Source: Bacillota bacterium
GTDB lineage: Bacteria > Bacillota > Clostridia > Lachnospirales > Lachnospiraceae
Length of the DNA: 64,000 bases
Direction: 5' to 3'
NCBI GenBank assembly: GCA_023436225.1
Contig: JAEZKA010000080.1
Location: 11,441-75,440 of the forward strand
Shown here: positions 18,801-26,662 of the stretch, piece by piece
How the letters are laid out: each line of letters opens with the position of its first letter
Numbering within the stretch: position 1 is the first letter of the stretch
The notes under the pieces: generated by a model
What the model was told of the DNA's origin: nothing
Seen by the model: only the letters and a program-made list of their open reading frames with translations
The model's database searches: none
Program-made: the position numbers and the translations under genes

Positions 18801-19135
18801 ATCCCTTATATGTTGCACTATTGGCAAGCTTTGCACAGGTCTATCACATTAACCAAAAGTCAAGTCTCAGAAGACGAACGACACCAAGGCTTGTGGTACT
18901 GGATGAGGCCTTCTCCAAAATGGATGCGGAAAAGGTAGGAAGTTGTATCGGTCTGATTCGGACCCTTGGCTTCCAGGCAATCATCAGTGCAACCAATGAT
19001 AAGATTCAGAACTATGTGGATAATGTAGACAAGACCTTTGTATTTGCCAATCCTAACAAAAATCGAATTTCGGTACAGGAATTTGAGAAACGGGAGTTCA
19101 TCGAGCTATTGAATGCGCAGGATATAGAGGAGTAA
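15788..19135 (+). CDS. jetC: JetC/MksB-like SMC ATPase
   Basis: A 1115-residue SMC-type ATPase. Walker A is GHSGSGKST (about residues 33-41). Two long coiled-coil arms (about 220-400 and 610-880) flank a hinge-like globular part (about 430-560). The ABC signature is SGGEGQNPLY and Walker B is RLVVLDEAFSKMD, all intact. Such complexes extrude DNA loops: in Wadjet they recognise plasmids for cleavage by JetD, and in MksBEF they help chromosome organisation. The start at ATG 15788 has GGGGAGG upstream and overlaps jetB. No DUF2220/JetD nuclease follows; the next gene is xanthine dehydrogenase after 268 bases. Confidence 0.92.
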   Translation: MDRYQALSKMCLNNWHYINEKILSFHDEINFFTGHSGSGKSTVLDALQIVLYADSNGRGFFNKAAKEDSDRTLIEYLRGMKVVQENNEISYLRNKNFSTTIVLELKDTETHKYQCIGVVFDVDVSVNDVNRLFFRHTGALAPNHYRDGDKVFSVGELKEYIETNYSKEDYYFSRTNEKFRNELYTNFFGGLHPKHFPALFKKAIPFKMDMKLEDFVKNYICTENDIHMEDMQDSVTQYTRLKRRLEDTKSEITLLTDIRQQYSRYETYSAQIEQLQYNLYKLDISIVEAKLDKLQSQEVEYKEDIQSLTKSIEALEAELLTLQEERDEVAFAIQNSGYEHLEAELVSLNQMLELLYRSKTSYDKIGSGLADWLSTDYPDDAVRAGIEHFIGRQATANEIWEVKDTLNRIRGELTKDKDELTAKINEFAYKLSDISKQMNILKGGQKAYPSFLLEVKDYLTKELEQEFEMPVKVEILADAIEVKNEEWRNAIEGYMGNNKLSLMVPPEYAKQAMELYHRLDSKKYYRVAVIDTERVMKDSKPVQSNSLAQEIEASSNYIKAYTDYLMGSVIKCRSVEELRGIKSGITPDCILYQGYKLQHINPRNYTEDAYIGRSAIERRLRLLEQNLNDFKVQKDPLDKELHRIEELLAYEYLQNDVDFYEGKLQEISQIKEKELLKEDYKNRIALLKQLNIDDWKAKKLLIEQAIDAKSKQKEKAIIALGAKENIIRASSDELLSLNEELIEKQKNDQYDSRREEAYQAMLHRTDNKSMDKLRIDLLNQKQLLERQLEEEFIKVLKRREQYHSVYAYRGLSLTNRDNQEYEQLLESLQSDKLNDFMKKANEQAVQAIYHFKTDFIYKIRDAIKEVMQQKEDLNRILSQMDFGKDKYRFIITKNRGEDGKFYDMFMDENLEINPHQLTGNVSNQMNLFSMQHEKDYSELINELIELFMPPENCDTKTLEEARANMEKYADYRTYLSFDMEQLVEGMPPMRLSRMLSKNSGGEGQNPLYVALLASFAQVYHINQKSSLRRRTTPRLVVLDEAFSKMDAEKVGSCIGLIRTLGFQAIISATNDKIQNYVDNVDKTFVFANPNKNRISVQEFEKREFIELLNAQDIEE

Positions 19136-19157
19136 CTGTATAATAAAAAAGGATTTA

Positions 19158-19198
19158 TGAGGCATCGGCGCTTGTATCACGGCAAAGATGCCTTCATA
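19158..19198 (+). terminator. Possible terminator after jetC
   Basis: AGGCATC (19160-19166) pairs with GATGCCT (19187-19193) over a 20-base loop; the following T-rich tract (TCATATTATATT) is weak. Confidence 0.4.
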
Positions 19199-19310
19199 TT
19201 ATATTAGGAGGTGGTTTCATCAAACCCGTACCTATTTATAAGAGCTGCTAATGTTTTATATAAATATAACAAATAAATGATTTTATTTTGGAAACTTTTG
19301 TGCTATAATA

Positions 19311-19319
19311 TGAATCAGC
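19311..19319 (+). promoter_or_regulatory. Extended -10 promoter for the xdh operon
   Basis: TGCTATAAT: a perfect TATAAT (19314-19319) preceded by the extended TG element, 85 bases before the first xanthine dehydrogenase gene. No clear -35 is visible. The short open frame over this region (19277-19465) is not treated as a gene. Confidence 0.5.
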
Positions 19320-19403
19320 AATTAATTAGATCAAATGGTCTAAGAATTAAGGGAAACAGTCACAGAATTACTTATTTTCTTTACATTAAAGGAGGTTGCC
19401 AAA

Positions 19404-21686
19404 ATGACAGTCGGTCAAAGTGTTCCGCGTGTAGATGCCTTGGACAAAGTTATCGGAAGGGCTAAGTATACCGATGATCTTTGTGAGAAGAATGCATTTA
19501 TTGCGAAGATCCTACATTCGACAATTGCAAATGGTATCGTAAAAGCCATTGATGTTTCAGAGGCAGAGAAAATTCCGGGGGTGGTTAAGATAGTCACCTG
19601 TTTTGATGTGCCTAAGATTTATTTTCCGACAGCAGGACATCCGTGGTCAACAGATCCTGCTCATCAGGATGTAGCAGACAGACTATTATTAACAGACAGA
19701 GTACGTTTTTATGGTGATGATGTGGCTGCAGTTATAGCAGAGACAGAGGTGGCTGCAAAGCAGGCACTGGAGGCAATTAAGGTTGAATATGAGGAATTTC
19801 CCTTTGTTCTTGATGTCCAGGAAGCAATGAGTCCTGATGCGCCTCAGCTACACGAAGCATATCCGAATAATATACTGGGACACTCTTCACTTCGGAAGGG
19901 CAATTACGAAGAAGCAATTAAAGAACCTGGATTAATAAAATTTGATGCATGGTATGAGACTCCAACGGTTCAGCATTGTCATATTGAAAATCATATCTGT
20001 TATGCCAGTATGGAGGGCAGCCGTATCACTGTGGTGTCCTCGACGCAGATTCCTCATATTATCCGTCGTGTTGTCGGGCAGGCCTTGGGTATTCCCTGGG
20101 GTGATGTTCGTATCGTAAAACCCTATATCGGCGGTGGCTTCGGTAATAAACAGGATGCTCTATATGAGCCGCTTTGTGCGTATTTGACGACACAGGTTGG
20201 CGGACGTCCCGTCAAAATAGATGTTACCAGAGAAGAAACCTTTGTAAGTAATCGCGTTCGTCATGCTATTCGCTTCCATGTAGTAAGCTGGGCACGTCCT
20301 GACGGTACCGTTGCAGCAAGAAAGCTGGAATGCTTCTCCAATCAGGGAGCTTATGCTTCTCATGGTCATGGCATTGCAGCTAAAGGAATGAATGCTATCC
20401 CGCAATTGTATCCTTGTGACAATATGGAATGTGATTCCTATACCGTATTTACGAACCGTCCGGTTGCAGGAGCGATGCGTGGTTACGGAATTCCACAGGC
20501 AATGTTTGCTGCAGAATCACATACTGAGGATATTGCGAGAACGTTTGGAATGGATCCGGTGGAATATCGCCGCAAGAATTTGATGCCCGTTGGCTTTGTG
20601 GACGGTTTCTCCAAGAACGAGAACTATTTTGACAGCTTTAATCAATGTTTAGAAAAAGGTAAGAGTTACATAGATTTTGACCGTAAGTTCAAGGAGTATC
20701 AGAATCAGACCGGTCCCATTCGCAAGGGTGTAGGCTGTTCGGTATTCTGGTACAATACCGGTGTTTGGCCGATTAGCTTAGAGACCTCTGCTTGTCGAAT
20801 GGTACTTAACCAAGATGGATCCGTTCAGTTACAGCTTGCTGAGACGGAGATTGGTCAGGGCGCGGATACCGCTTTTGCTCAAATGACAGCAGATGCCTTA
20901 GGTATTCCCTTTAACAAAGTCCATGTAATATCGAATCAGGATACCGACGTAACTCCGTTTGGTACCAGTGCCTATGCATCCAGACAGACCTATGTGGCGG
21001 GCTTTTCCATCAAACAAACCGCGCTGATATTAAAAGAACGCATATTGAAGTATGCTTATGAATTAACCAGAATGCCTTCCTTTGAACTGGATCTGGTAGA
21101 GGGGCAGATTGTCCGTAAGGCGGATGGACGCGTGATGATATCCCTCAGTGAGCTTGCTACTGAAGCATTATATAGTATGAGCCACGCTGAGCATATGACC
21201 GCGGAGAGTACCTATCAGATCAAGTCCAATGCGTATTCCTTTGGTTGCTGCTTCGCAGAGGTTGAGGTTGACATTCCTCTCTGCAAGGTGAACTTACTTG
21301 ATATTATCAACGTTCATGATGTGGGTCAGCTGATTAATCCCCAACTGGCAGAGGCACAGGTTCATGGTGGTATGAGTATGGGTATCGGATATGCATTGGC
21401 CGAGCAGCTTCTGTTTGATCCCAAGACAGGTAAGACTTTGAATGATAACCTGTTGGATTATAAGCTGTCTACCTTTATGGATCACCCACATTTGGAAGCA
21501 CAGTTTGTTGAGAACTATGAGCCGACCAGCGCGTTTGGAACAAAGGCACTGGGTGAGCCTCCGGCATGTCCGGTAGCTCCGGCGATCCGTAATGCAATCT
21601 TAAATGCTACCGGTGTTGCGATTAACAACATCCCTATGACGCCTCATATCCTCTTTGAACGTTTTAAAGAGGAAGGGCTAATATAA
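19404..21686 (+). CDS. xdhA: Xanthine dehydrogenase, molybdenum-binding subunit
   Basis: The 760-residue molybdopterin subunit of a purine hydroxylase, probably oxidising hypoxanthine or xanthine. The aldehyde-oxidase/xanthine-dehydrogenase hammerhead domain spans about residues 15-130 and the Mo-binding domain about 145-755. Conserved segments include IGGGFGNKQD, VAGAMRGYGIPQ, GQGADT and FGTKALGEPPACP, in which the Glu of GEPP is the expected catalytic base. Strong AAGGAGG precedes ATG 19404. The FAD and Fe-S subunits follow within 16 bases and with a 1-base overlap, forming a three-gene operon. Substrate is inferred from the family; related aldehyde or nicotinate hydroxylases are possible. 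Confidence 0.92.
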   Translation: MTVGQSVPRVDALDKVIGRAKYTDDLCEKNAFIAKILHSTIANGIVKAIDVSEAEKIPGVVKIVTCFDVPKIYFPTAGHPWSTDPAHQDVADRLLLTDRVRFYGDDVAAVIAETEVAAKQALEAIKVEYEEFPFVLDVQEAMSPDAPQLHEAYPNNILGHSSLRKGNYEEAIKEPGLIKFDAWYETPTVQHCHIENHICYASMEGSRITVVSSTQIPHIIRRVVGQALGIPWGDVRIVKPYIGGGFGNKQDALYEPLCAYLTTQVGGRPVKIDVTREETFVSNRVRHAIRFHVVSWARPDGTVAARKLECFSNQGAYASHGHGIAAKGMNAIPQLYPCDNMECDSYTVFTNRPVAGAMRGYGIPQAMFAAESHTEDIARTFGMDPVEYRRKNLMPVGFVDGFSKNENYFDSFNQCLEKGKSYIDFDRKFKEYQNQTGPIRKGVGCSVFWYNTGVWPISLETSACRMVLNQDGSVQLQLAETEIGQGADTAFAQMTADALGIPFNKVHVISNQDTDVTPFGTSAYASRQTYVAGFSIKQTALILKERILKYAYELTRMPSFELDLVEGQIVRKADGRVMISLSELATEALYSMSHAEHMTAESTYQIKSNAYSFGCCFAEVEVDIPLCKVNLLDIINVHDVGQLINPQLAEAQVHGGMSMGIGYALAEQLLFDPKTGKTLNDNLLDYKLSTFMDHPHLEAQFVENYEPTSAFGTKALGEPPACPVAPAIRNAILNATGVAINNIPMTPHILFERFKEEGLI

Positions 21687-21701
21687 GAAAGGGGGAACAT
21701 C

Positions 21702-22583
21702 ATGTACGATATTAAGGAAATGTTCGAAGCATCCAGCGTCAGTCATGCGGTAGAGCTTCGCTTAGCGCATCCCCAGGCAATCATATTAGCCGGAGGAAGT
21801 GATATATTAATTCAAATGAGGGAAGGAAAGCTCGCAGGCAAAGAAGTCATCAGCATCTATATGCTGGATGAGCTGCGTGGCGTATCTCTTACAGAAGATG
21901 GTACGATCCGAATTGGATCACTCACAAGCTTTTCTCATATTACGAAGGATCCAATTATTCAGGAATACATTAACGTTCTGGGGCAAGCCGTGGATATGAT
22001 CGGTGGCCCACAAATCAGAAATATCGGTACGATTGGTGGCAATACCTGTAATGGTGTAACCTCTGCTGACTCTGCCTCTACTTTATTTGCCTGGGATGCA
22101 CTGATTGAGTTGACCGGCAGTGCAGGAAAGCGTTGCATACCGATCAGGGAGTTTTACATTAAGGCAGGAACAGTTGATATTCATCCCGATGAGCTTCAGA
22201 CTGCAATTCTAATCCCGAAGGAAAGCTATGAAGGATATCATGGCCATTATATCAAGTATGCCATGAGAAATGCCATGGATATAGCAACCTCAGGCTGTTC
22301 AGTGAATGTGAAGCTGTCTGCGGATAAGAAGACCTTGGAGGATGTGCGTATTGCCTATGGCGTTCAGGGGCCTACTCCACTTCGTGCTGTCACTGCAGAA
22401 GGTGTCGGAAGGAATAGCGAAATTAGTGGAGATCTACTTAAGAAGATCAGTGAAGCAGTCCTAGAAGATATTAAGCCCCGTGACAGCTGGCGTGCTTCCA
22501 AGGCTCTTCGTCAGCACATTGCCGTAGAGATGGCTCATCGTTGCTTGCTAGAAGCAATCAAGCTTTCGGGAGGTGAAGTATAA
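21702..22583 (+). CDS. xdhB: Xanthine dehydrogenase, FAD-binding subunit
   Basis: The 293-residue FAD subunit that passes electrons from the Fe-S clusters to NAD. FAD-contacting segments AIILAGGSDILIQMREGK and GGPQIRNIGTIGGNTCNGV are present, the latter being the family signature, followed by the CO-dehydrogenase flavoprotein C-terminal domain (about 180-290). It lies 15 bases after the molybdenum subunit with AAAGGGGG before ATG 21702, and its stop TAATG overlaps the start of the Fe-S subunit by one base. Confidence 0.93.
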   Translation: MYDIKEMFEASSVSHAVELRLAHPQAIILAGGSDILIQMREGKLAGKEVISIYMLDELRGVSLTEDGTIRIGSLTSFSHITKDPIIQEYINVLGQAVDMIGGPQIRNIGTIGGNTCNGVTSADSASTLFAWDALIELTGSAGKRCIPIREFYIKAGTVDIHPDELQTAILIPKESYEGYHGHYIKYAMRNAMDIATSGCSVNVKLSADKKTLEDVRIAYGVQGPTPLRAVTAEGVGRNSEISGDLLKKISEAVLEDIKPRDSWRASKALRQHIAVEMAHRCLLEAIKLSGGEV

Positions 22584-23071
22584 TGGCACAATTTAAATTA
22601 GTGAAATGTACAATTAATGGAAAAGAAACCGAGACTATGGTAGATGTCCGCGCCTCCTTAACCGATATGCTTCGTAATGATTACCGTCTTACTTCGGTAA
22701 AAAAGGGCTGCGAGGTTGGTGAATGTGGTGCCTGCAATGTTATCATTGACGGAGAATGCTTTAACTCCTGTATCTATCTGGCTATCTGGGCAGACGGTAA
22801 GAATATCCGAACCCTGGAGAGCTTACTTGGACCGAACGGAGAATTGGCTGATATTCAACAGGCCTTTATAGAGGAAGCAGCCGTTCAATGTGGCTTCTGT
22901 ACTCCGGGCTTCATCATGACAGCAGTTCAGATACTGGAAAGCGGTAAGGAATATACCAGAGAAGAGCTTCGTAAGCTCTTATCAGGTAACCTGTGCCGTT
23001 GTACCGGCTACGAGAATATCATGAATGCTGTTGAGAAGACCATGCTCCGCCGCTTAGGGAAGCTGCAATAA
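22583..23071 (+). CDS. xdhC: Xanthine dehydrogenase, [2Fe-2S] subunit
   Basis: The 162-residue iron-sulfur subunit with both expected clusters: the ferredoxin-type GCEVGECGACNVIIDGE with a later SC, and the alpha-helical cluster CGFCTPGF followed by CRCTGY. Electrons move from the molybdenum centre through these to FAD. It is the last gene of the operon; a terminator begins 46 bases after its stop. The subunit naming follows the E. coli XdhABC convention. Confidence 0.93.
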   Translation: MAQFKLVKCTINGKETETMVDVRASLTDMLRNDYRLTSVKKGCEVGECGACNVIIDGECFNSCIYLAIWADGKNIRTLESLLGPNGELADIQQAFIEEAAVQCGFCTPGFIMTAVQILESGKEYTREELRKLLSGNLCRCTGYENIMNAVEKTMLRRLGKLQ

Positions 23072-23116
23072 TTAGGTATAATTGACAGTAATAAAATTGA
23101 ATATCATACCCATAAG

Positions 23117-23150
23117 GGAGTTGGTTTGTTAATAACTAACTCCTTTTTTT
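23117..23150 (+). terminator. Terminator after the xdh operon
   Basis: GGAGTTGGTT (23117-23126) pairs with AACTAACTCC (23134-23143, one G-T pair), followed by seven T. Confidence 0.9.
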
Positions 23151-23243
23151 GGCGCCATCAAATCATAAGGTGGTGAAAAATTATTTTTATGTTATGTAGT
23201 TTTTTGCTTCGTGTATTCTCAGATCCAGATGATAATGATAAGG

Positions 23244-23273
23244 TTGACATAGGATAGCCTGCCTCTGTATAAT
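23244..23273 (+). promoter_or_regulatory. Strong sigma-A promoter of the prenyltransferase-like gene
   Basis: Consensus TTGACA (23244-23249), an 18-bp spacer and consensus TATAAT (23268-23273). It implies a leader of about 110 nt before ATG 23390. GATAATGATAA directly upstream (23231-23241) looks like a Fur half-site, but the second half is absent. Confidence 0.75.
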
Positions 23274-23324
23274 GGGATAAGGAAATTTTTGGAATCTACC
23301 TAAAAACCAATAAAAAATAACATT

Positions 23325-23355
23325 CTCTTATCTTAGACTAGACCTAAGTTAAGAG
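23325..23355. promoter_or_regulatory. 12-bp inverted repeat in the leader of the prenyltransferase-like gene
   Basis: CTCTTATCTTAG (23325-23336) and CTAAGTTAAGAG (23344-23355) match at 11 of 12 positions across a 7-base spacer. No T-run follows, so it is not a terminator. It lies 50-80 bases downstream of the -10, fitting a repressor operator or an mRNA leader hairpin. Confidence 0.55.
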
Positions 23356-23389
23356 GATAGATATGATTTGATCGTAAGGAGGATTAAAA

Positions 23390-24229
23390 ATGTCAATAAA
23401 AAATGAGTATCAATCAGATGTCCAAGAGATACTATCCCACCGATATGACAATGGTGCAGACCTATGGGCAACGCCAGATAATAAATTGCTCAAAGGCTCT
23501 CCCTTTTCCACTTTTGAAAGTGTACTTTATCTTTTAGAACTTGGAATGTCACCAGAAGAGCCTATTTTAAAAGCGGCCGCGGATTTGATTTTTAGCGTAT
23601 GGCAGAAGGATGGTCGATTTCGAATATACCCAAAAGGTAGCATTTATCCTTGTCAAACGGCGATTGCTACTAACGTGTTGTGCCATATGGGGTATGTAGA
23701 GGATGAAAGAATTCAAAAGACCTTTCAACATCTCTTAGATATTCAGTATCGAGATGGTGGTTGGCGGTGCGATAAATTTTTTTATGGACATGGAGAGGAG
23801 ACCGAATATTCCAATCCGAAACCCACGCTCAATGCACTGAATGCATTTCGTTTTAGTAAGTATCTGAACAATGAGCCTGCGCTTGATAGAGCGGTAGAGT
23901 TTTTATTGGAGCATTGGATTATCCGCAAGCCAATCGGACCATGCCATTATGGAATTGGGACACTATTTAAGCAGGTTGAATATCCATTTCGGAATTATAA
24001 TTTGTTCGAATATGTGTATGTTTTGTCTTTTTATAACTATGCCAAAAATGACCATCGTTTCCTTGAAGCCTTTGAAACCCTCAAATCAAAAACGATGGAT
24101 GAACAGATTGTGGTAGAGCGAGTTGTACCTAAACTGGCTAAGCTTTCATTCTGCAGAAAAGGCTCGAAAAGTGAACTTGCAACAAAGCGATATTTAGAAA
24201 TTTTAGAAAACCTAAACAAAGGAAATTAA
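23390..24229 (+). CDS. Prenyltransferase/squalene-cyclase-repeat-like protein
   Basis: A 279-residue protein whose repeated helical units resemble the alpha/alpha barrel of protein prenyltransferase beta subunits and squalene cyclases: a QW-like HLLDIQYRDGGWRCD, TLNALNAFRF, and FESVLYLLELG with regularly spaced helices. It lacks a signal peptide and the DXDD cyclase motif, so catalysis of the squalene type is unlikely. AAGGAGG precedes ATG 23390. It is transcribed alone from a strong promoter with an inverted repeat in its leader. Substrate is unknown; it may be a binding or non-catalytic member of the fold. It has no isoprenoid genes nearby. Confidence 0.65.
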   Translation: MSIKNEYQSDVQEILSHRYDNGADLWATPDNKLLKGSPFSTFESVLYLLELGMSPEEPILKAAADLIFSVWQKDGRFRIYPKGSIYPCQTAIATNVLCHMGYVEDERIQKTFQHLLDIQYRDGGWRCDKFFYGHGEETEYSNPKPTLNALNAFRFSKYLNNEPALDRAVEFLLEHWIIRKPIGPCHYGIGTLFKQVEYPFRNYNLFEYVYVLSFYNYAKNDHRFLEAFETLKSKTMDEQIVVERVVPKLAKLSFCRKGSKSELATKRYLEILENLNKGN

Positions 24230-24368
24230 ATTTCATATTATTAAAATACTCGTTAAAGAGGGCTCCTTAATATTTTCTTCACTTTTTTACCACATGATTG
24301 ACAAATTACAACCATATAATAAGTCAGACAAACTACCAAAAGTTTACTGATAAGGAGCTGCTTACATA

Positions 24369-26429
24369 ATGAAGAAAAAACTAGTGATATTATGCCTGCT
24401 AACCATTGTATCCTTCGGTCTGTTCAATCTGTTCAGTATGAGTACAGCACAAGCGAGTTCAACTGCAACGGTCAATGAGATAAGGCTTGGACGTTACCCG
24501 GATAAAGTGATCTATGGATATGGTGAGGATTTTGACGCTACCGGTATGGAAATCATAGGCCAAAACAGTGACGGAACCAGTAGTATAATCACGGATTACG
24601 TGGTAGAAGGCTATAATAATAAGCAATTGGGTAACCAGGTAATTACAGTCCGTTACCAGAATCTGGCCTTATATCTTCCAATCCAGGTAATGCCTGCGAA
24701 GATTACGAATATAAGCATCAGTGAAAGAAGTCTTTCATCCTATACGTTTACCTGGCCTGCAGTACAGGATGTTTCCTACTACGAGGTTTATCGTAAGGAA
24801 GAACCATCAGGAACATATAGTTTTCAAGCTACAGTACAGACGAATTCCTATTCTGTAACAGATTATAGCAGTGCTGTCTATTCCTATCAGATACGTGCGG
24901 TAAGGCAGATGGATGGAATGACTTACACTGGCGTATTCTCGGATCCCTTTCAGGCAACAACAGTACCGGGAAAGGTTGAACTTCTGAATTCTGTAGAGAT
25001 ATCAGATACTTCTGTCGGGCTGTCCTGGAGTATGGTAAATGGAGCTACTGGTTACATTATATACCGAAAGGAAGTTTCAGCAAAGGATTTTACCTACTTG
25101 GGTGATACGACTAATATTTCGTATCTGGATACAAAGCTTAAACCTGGAACCAGCTATCAATATAAGGTATGTGCTTATCGAGTAAATAACACCTTTTATG
25201 GCGAAGACTCACCTATTCTAGACCTTAGCACAAACCCTTCCAAGGTAGTGCTCCGGATAAAATCAGGAGATAAAGTGGCCAGATTGTCCTGGTCAGTGGT
25301 TACTGGAGCTACTTCCTATGAGATCTATTCCGGTGATGAGTTTTCCGGATATTCCTTATTGACAACAGTGGCAGGGAATACAACCTCCTATATGGTAGAG
25401 AATGTAATAACCGGTTACAGTTATTCGTACTATATGCTGGCGAAGAAGGAATATAAAGGGGTCGTATACGAGGGAGCAAAGTCTGAGGTAAAGACGGTTA
25501 CCATTGTAGAGCCCCAGGCTACCAGTACAGAGGCTAAATATTTTGCGGATGAAGCAGCCTTCAAAGGCTCTGCTGCTTATATCAATATTGGATTCTTCAA
25601 AGAAAATGTCAACTATAAAAAGAGTTACATCATACCTGGATTGATCAACACCAATGTTGGCGGTTTCCAAAGCTCGACCATGTGTCCTCAGAGCATAACC
25701 TTTGCTAAAAATTATCTACTAATATCGGCTTATGATCTGTCCGATGAAGAGCTTTCTGTAATCTATGTTATGGATAAGAAGACGAAGAAGCTGTTAACCA
25801 CGCTGGTATTACCGACCGATGCTCATGTCGGAGGAATTTGTTACGATGGTAAGAGTGTCTACCTGACAACAGGAAGTAAGGTATCCGCATTATGGTATTC
25901 CGATATTGTGGCAGCTGTAAAGTCAGGAAAGCCCAGTGTTAATGTGAATTTTCATTCGGTATGTAAGGTAGGTATCTCGGCATCTTATATCACCTATTAT
26001 AATGATAAGCTGTGGGTGGGCTCCTATAACGAATTAAAAAGTACAAAACTGTATAGCTACTATATCGATGATTTTGATACCTATGTTACCTTAACGAAGT
26101 CAGATGCAATAACCATGCCAACCAGAGTTCAGGGAATTGCCTTTACACAGGACGGATACCTGCTCATGTCCCGCTCCTGCCAGTTATATAAGGGTTTGCG
26201 TGGATATATGCGTCAAATCGACATATATCTTCCGGAATTCTCAGAGGAGGACAGCGGAAGTATGGATCTTGGCGACAGTCTAAAGACAGTCGAGGTTCCT
26301 TCCATGAATGAAGGAATTGCAATCGATGGAAATTATGTATATGTATTATATGAATCGGCAGCTTTTCAGGATGCATCCTATAAAGTGGATCGTATCAGCG
26401 CCTTTGAAGTTAAGAAACTACTCCCATGA
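24369..26429 (+). CDS. Secreted protein with bacterial Ig-like and fibronectin type III domains
   Basis: A 686-residue exported protein. The signal peptide ends near AQA-SS (residue about 31). Residues about 34-100 form a bacterial Ig-like (group 3) domain (EDFDATGMEIIGQNSDGTSS). Three fibronectin type III domains follow at about 108-195, 197-290 and 293-375, each with the WS-V-GATSYEIY-type core. The C-terminal half (about 385-686) is beta-rich with repeated YDGKSVYLTTG and YNDKLWVGSYN units, suggesting a propeller-like fold. It probably acts in the wall or outside the cell. No LPXTG sorting signal is seen. It is monocistronic. Confidence 0.8.
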   Translation: MKKKLVILCLLTIVSFGLFNLFSMSTAQASSTATVNEIRLGRYPDKVIYGYGEDFDATGMEIIGQNSDGTSSIITDYVVEGYNNKQLGNQVITVRYQNLALYLPIQVMPAKITNISISERSLSSYTFTWPAVQDVSYYEVYRKEEPSGTYSFQATVQTNSYSVTDYSSAVYSYQIRAVRQMDGMTYTGVFSDPFQATTVPGKVELLNSVEISDTSVGLSWSMVNGATGYIIYRKEVSAKDFTYLGDTTNISYLDTKLKPGTSYQYKVCAYRVNNTFYGEDSPILDLSTNPSKVVLRIKSGDKVARLSWSVVTGATSYEIYSGDEFSGYSLLTTVAGNTTSYMVENVITGYSYSYYMLAKKEYKGVVYEGAKSEVKTVTIVEPQATSTEAKYFADEAAFKGSAAYINIGFFKENVNYKKSYIIPGLINTNVGGFQSSTMCPQSITFAKNYLLISAYDLSDEELSVIYVMDKKTKKLLTTLVLPTDAHVGGICYDGKSVYLTTGSKVSALWYSDIVAAVKSGKPSVNVNFHSVCKVGISASYITYYNDKLWVGSYNELKSTKLYSYYIDDFDTYVTLTKSDAITMPTRVQGIAFTQDGYLLMSRSCQLYKGLRGYMRQIDIYLPEFSEEDSGSMDLGDSLKTVEVPSMNEGIAIDGNYVYVLYESAAFQDASYKVDRISAFEVKKLLP

Positions 26430-26442
26430 GTAGTTTCTTTTT
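26415..26442 (+). terminator. Terminator overlapping the stop codon of the FnIII protein
   Basis: AAACTACTC (26415-26423) pairs perfectly with GAGTAGTTT (26428-26436) over a four-base loop, followed by CTTTTTT. The TGA stop (26427-26429) lies within the hairpin. Confidence 0.8.
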
Positions 26443-26506
26443 ATGAGTAAATTCATTTTATGAGTAAATTCATTTTATGAGTAAATTCTTTTTATGAATA
26501 GATTCT
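26439..26506. repeat. Four tandem copies of a 17-bp repeat
   Basis: TTTTATGAGTAAATTCA at 26439-26455 and 26456-26472, then TTTTATGAGTAAATTCT at 26473-26489 and a diverged copy TTTTATGAATAGATTCT at 26490-26506. It lies between the terminator and the MarR promoter. Confidence 0.9.
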
Positions 26507-26584
26507 ATTTTGAAGCGAACGCCTTTGAACATGCAATTCATAAAATCTACGAAGTTGATAATTATAAATTTATTAATTTTAGTG

Positions 26585-26613
26585 TTGACATTAAAATACT
26601 TCGGTGATAGAAT
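26585..26613 (+). promoter_or_regulatory. Promoter of the MarR-family gene
   Basis: TTGACA (26585-26590), 17-bp spacer and TAGAAT (26608-26613). It falls inside the longest possible open frame of the MarR gene, which shows that the true start is the downstream ATG 26663. Confidence 0.75.
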
Positions 26614-26623
26614 TAAATCATAT

Positions 26624-26636
26624 TTCGATACTCGAA
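26624..26636. promoter_or_regulatory. Candidate MarR operator (autoregulatory)
   Basis: TTCGA-TAC-TCGAA is a perfect dyad 11 bases downstream of the -10 of the MarR gene. A closely similar TTCGATTAACGAAGTA sits upstream of the neighbouring ArsA operon (27222-27237); the two 16-mers agree at 13 positions. Confidence 0.6.
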
Positions 26637-26662
26637 GTAAATACAATTCTAGGGTAGATGCT

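Noticed and set aside
19277..19465. 62-codon open frame on the plus strand before xanthine dehydrogenase
   Set aside because: It spans the extended -10 promoter and overlaps the first xdh gene out of phase; no ribosome site and no protein-like pattern.
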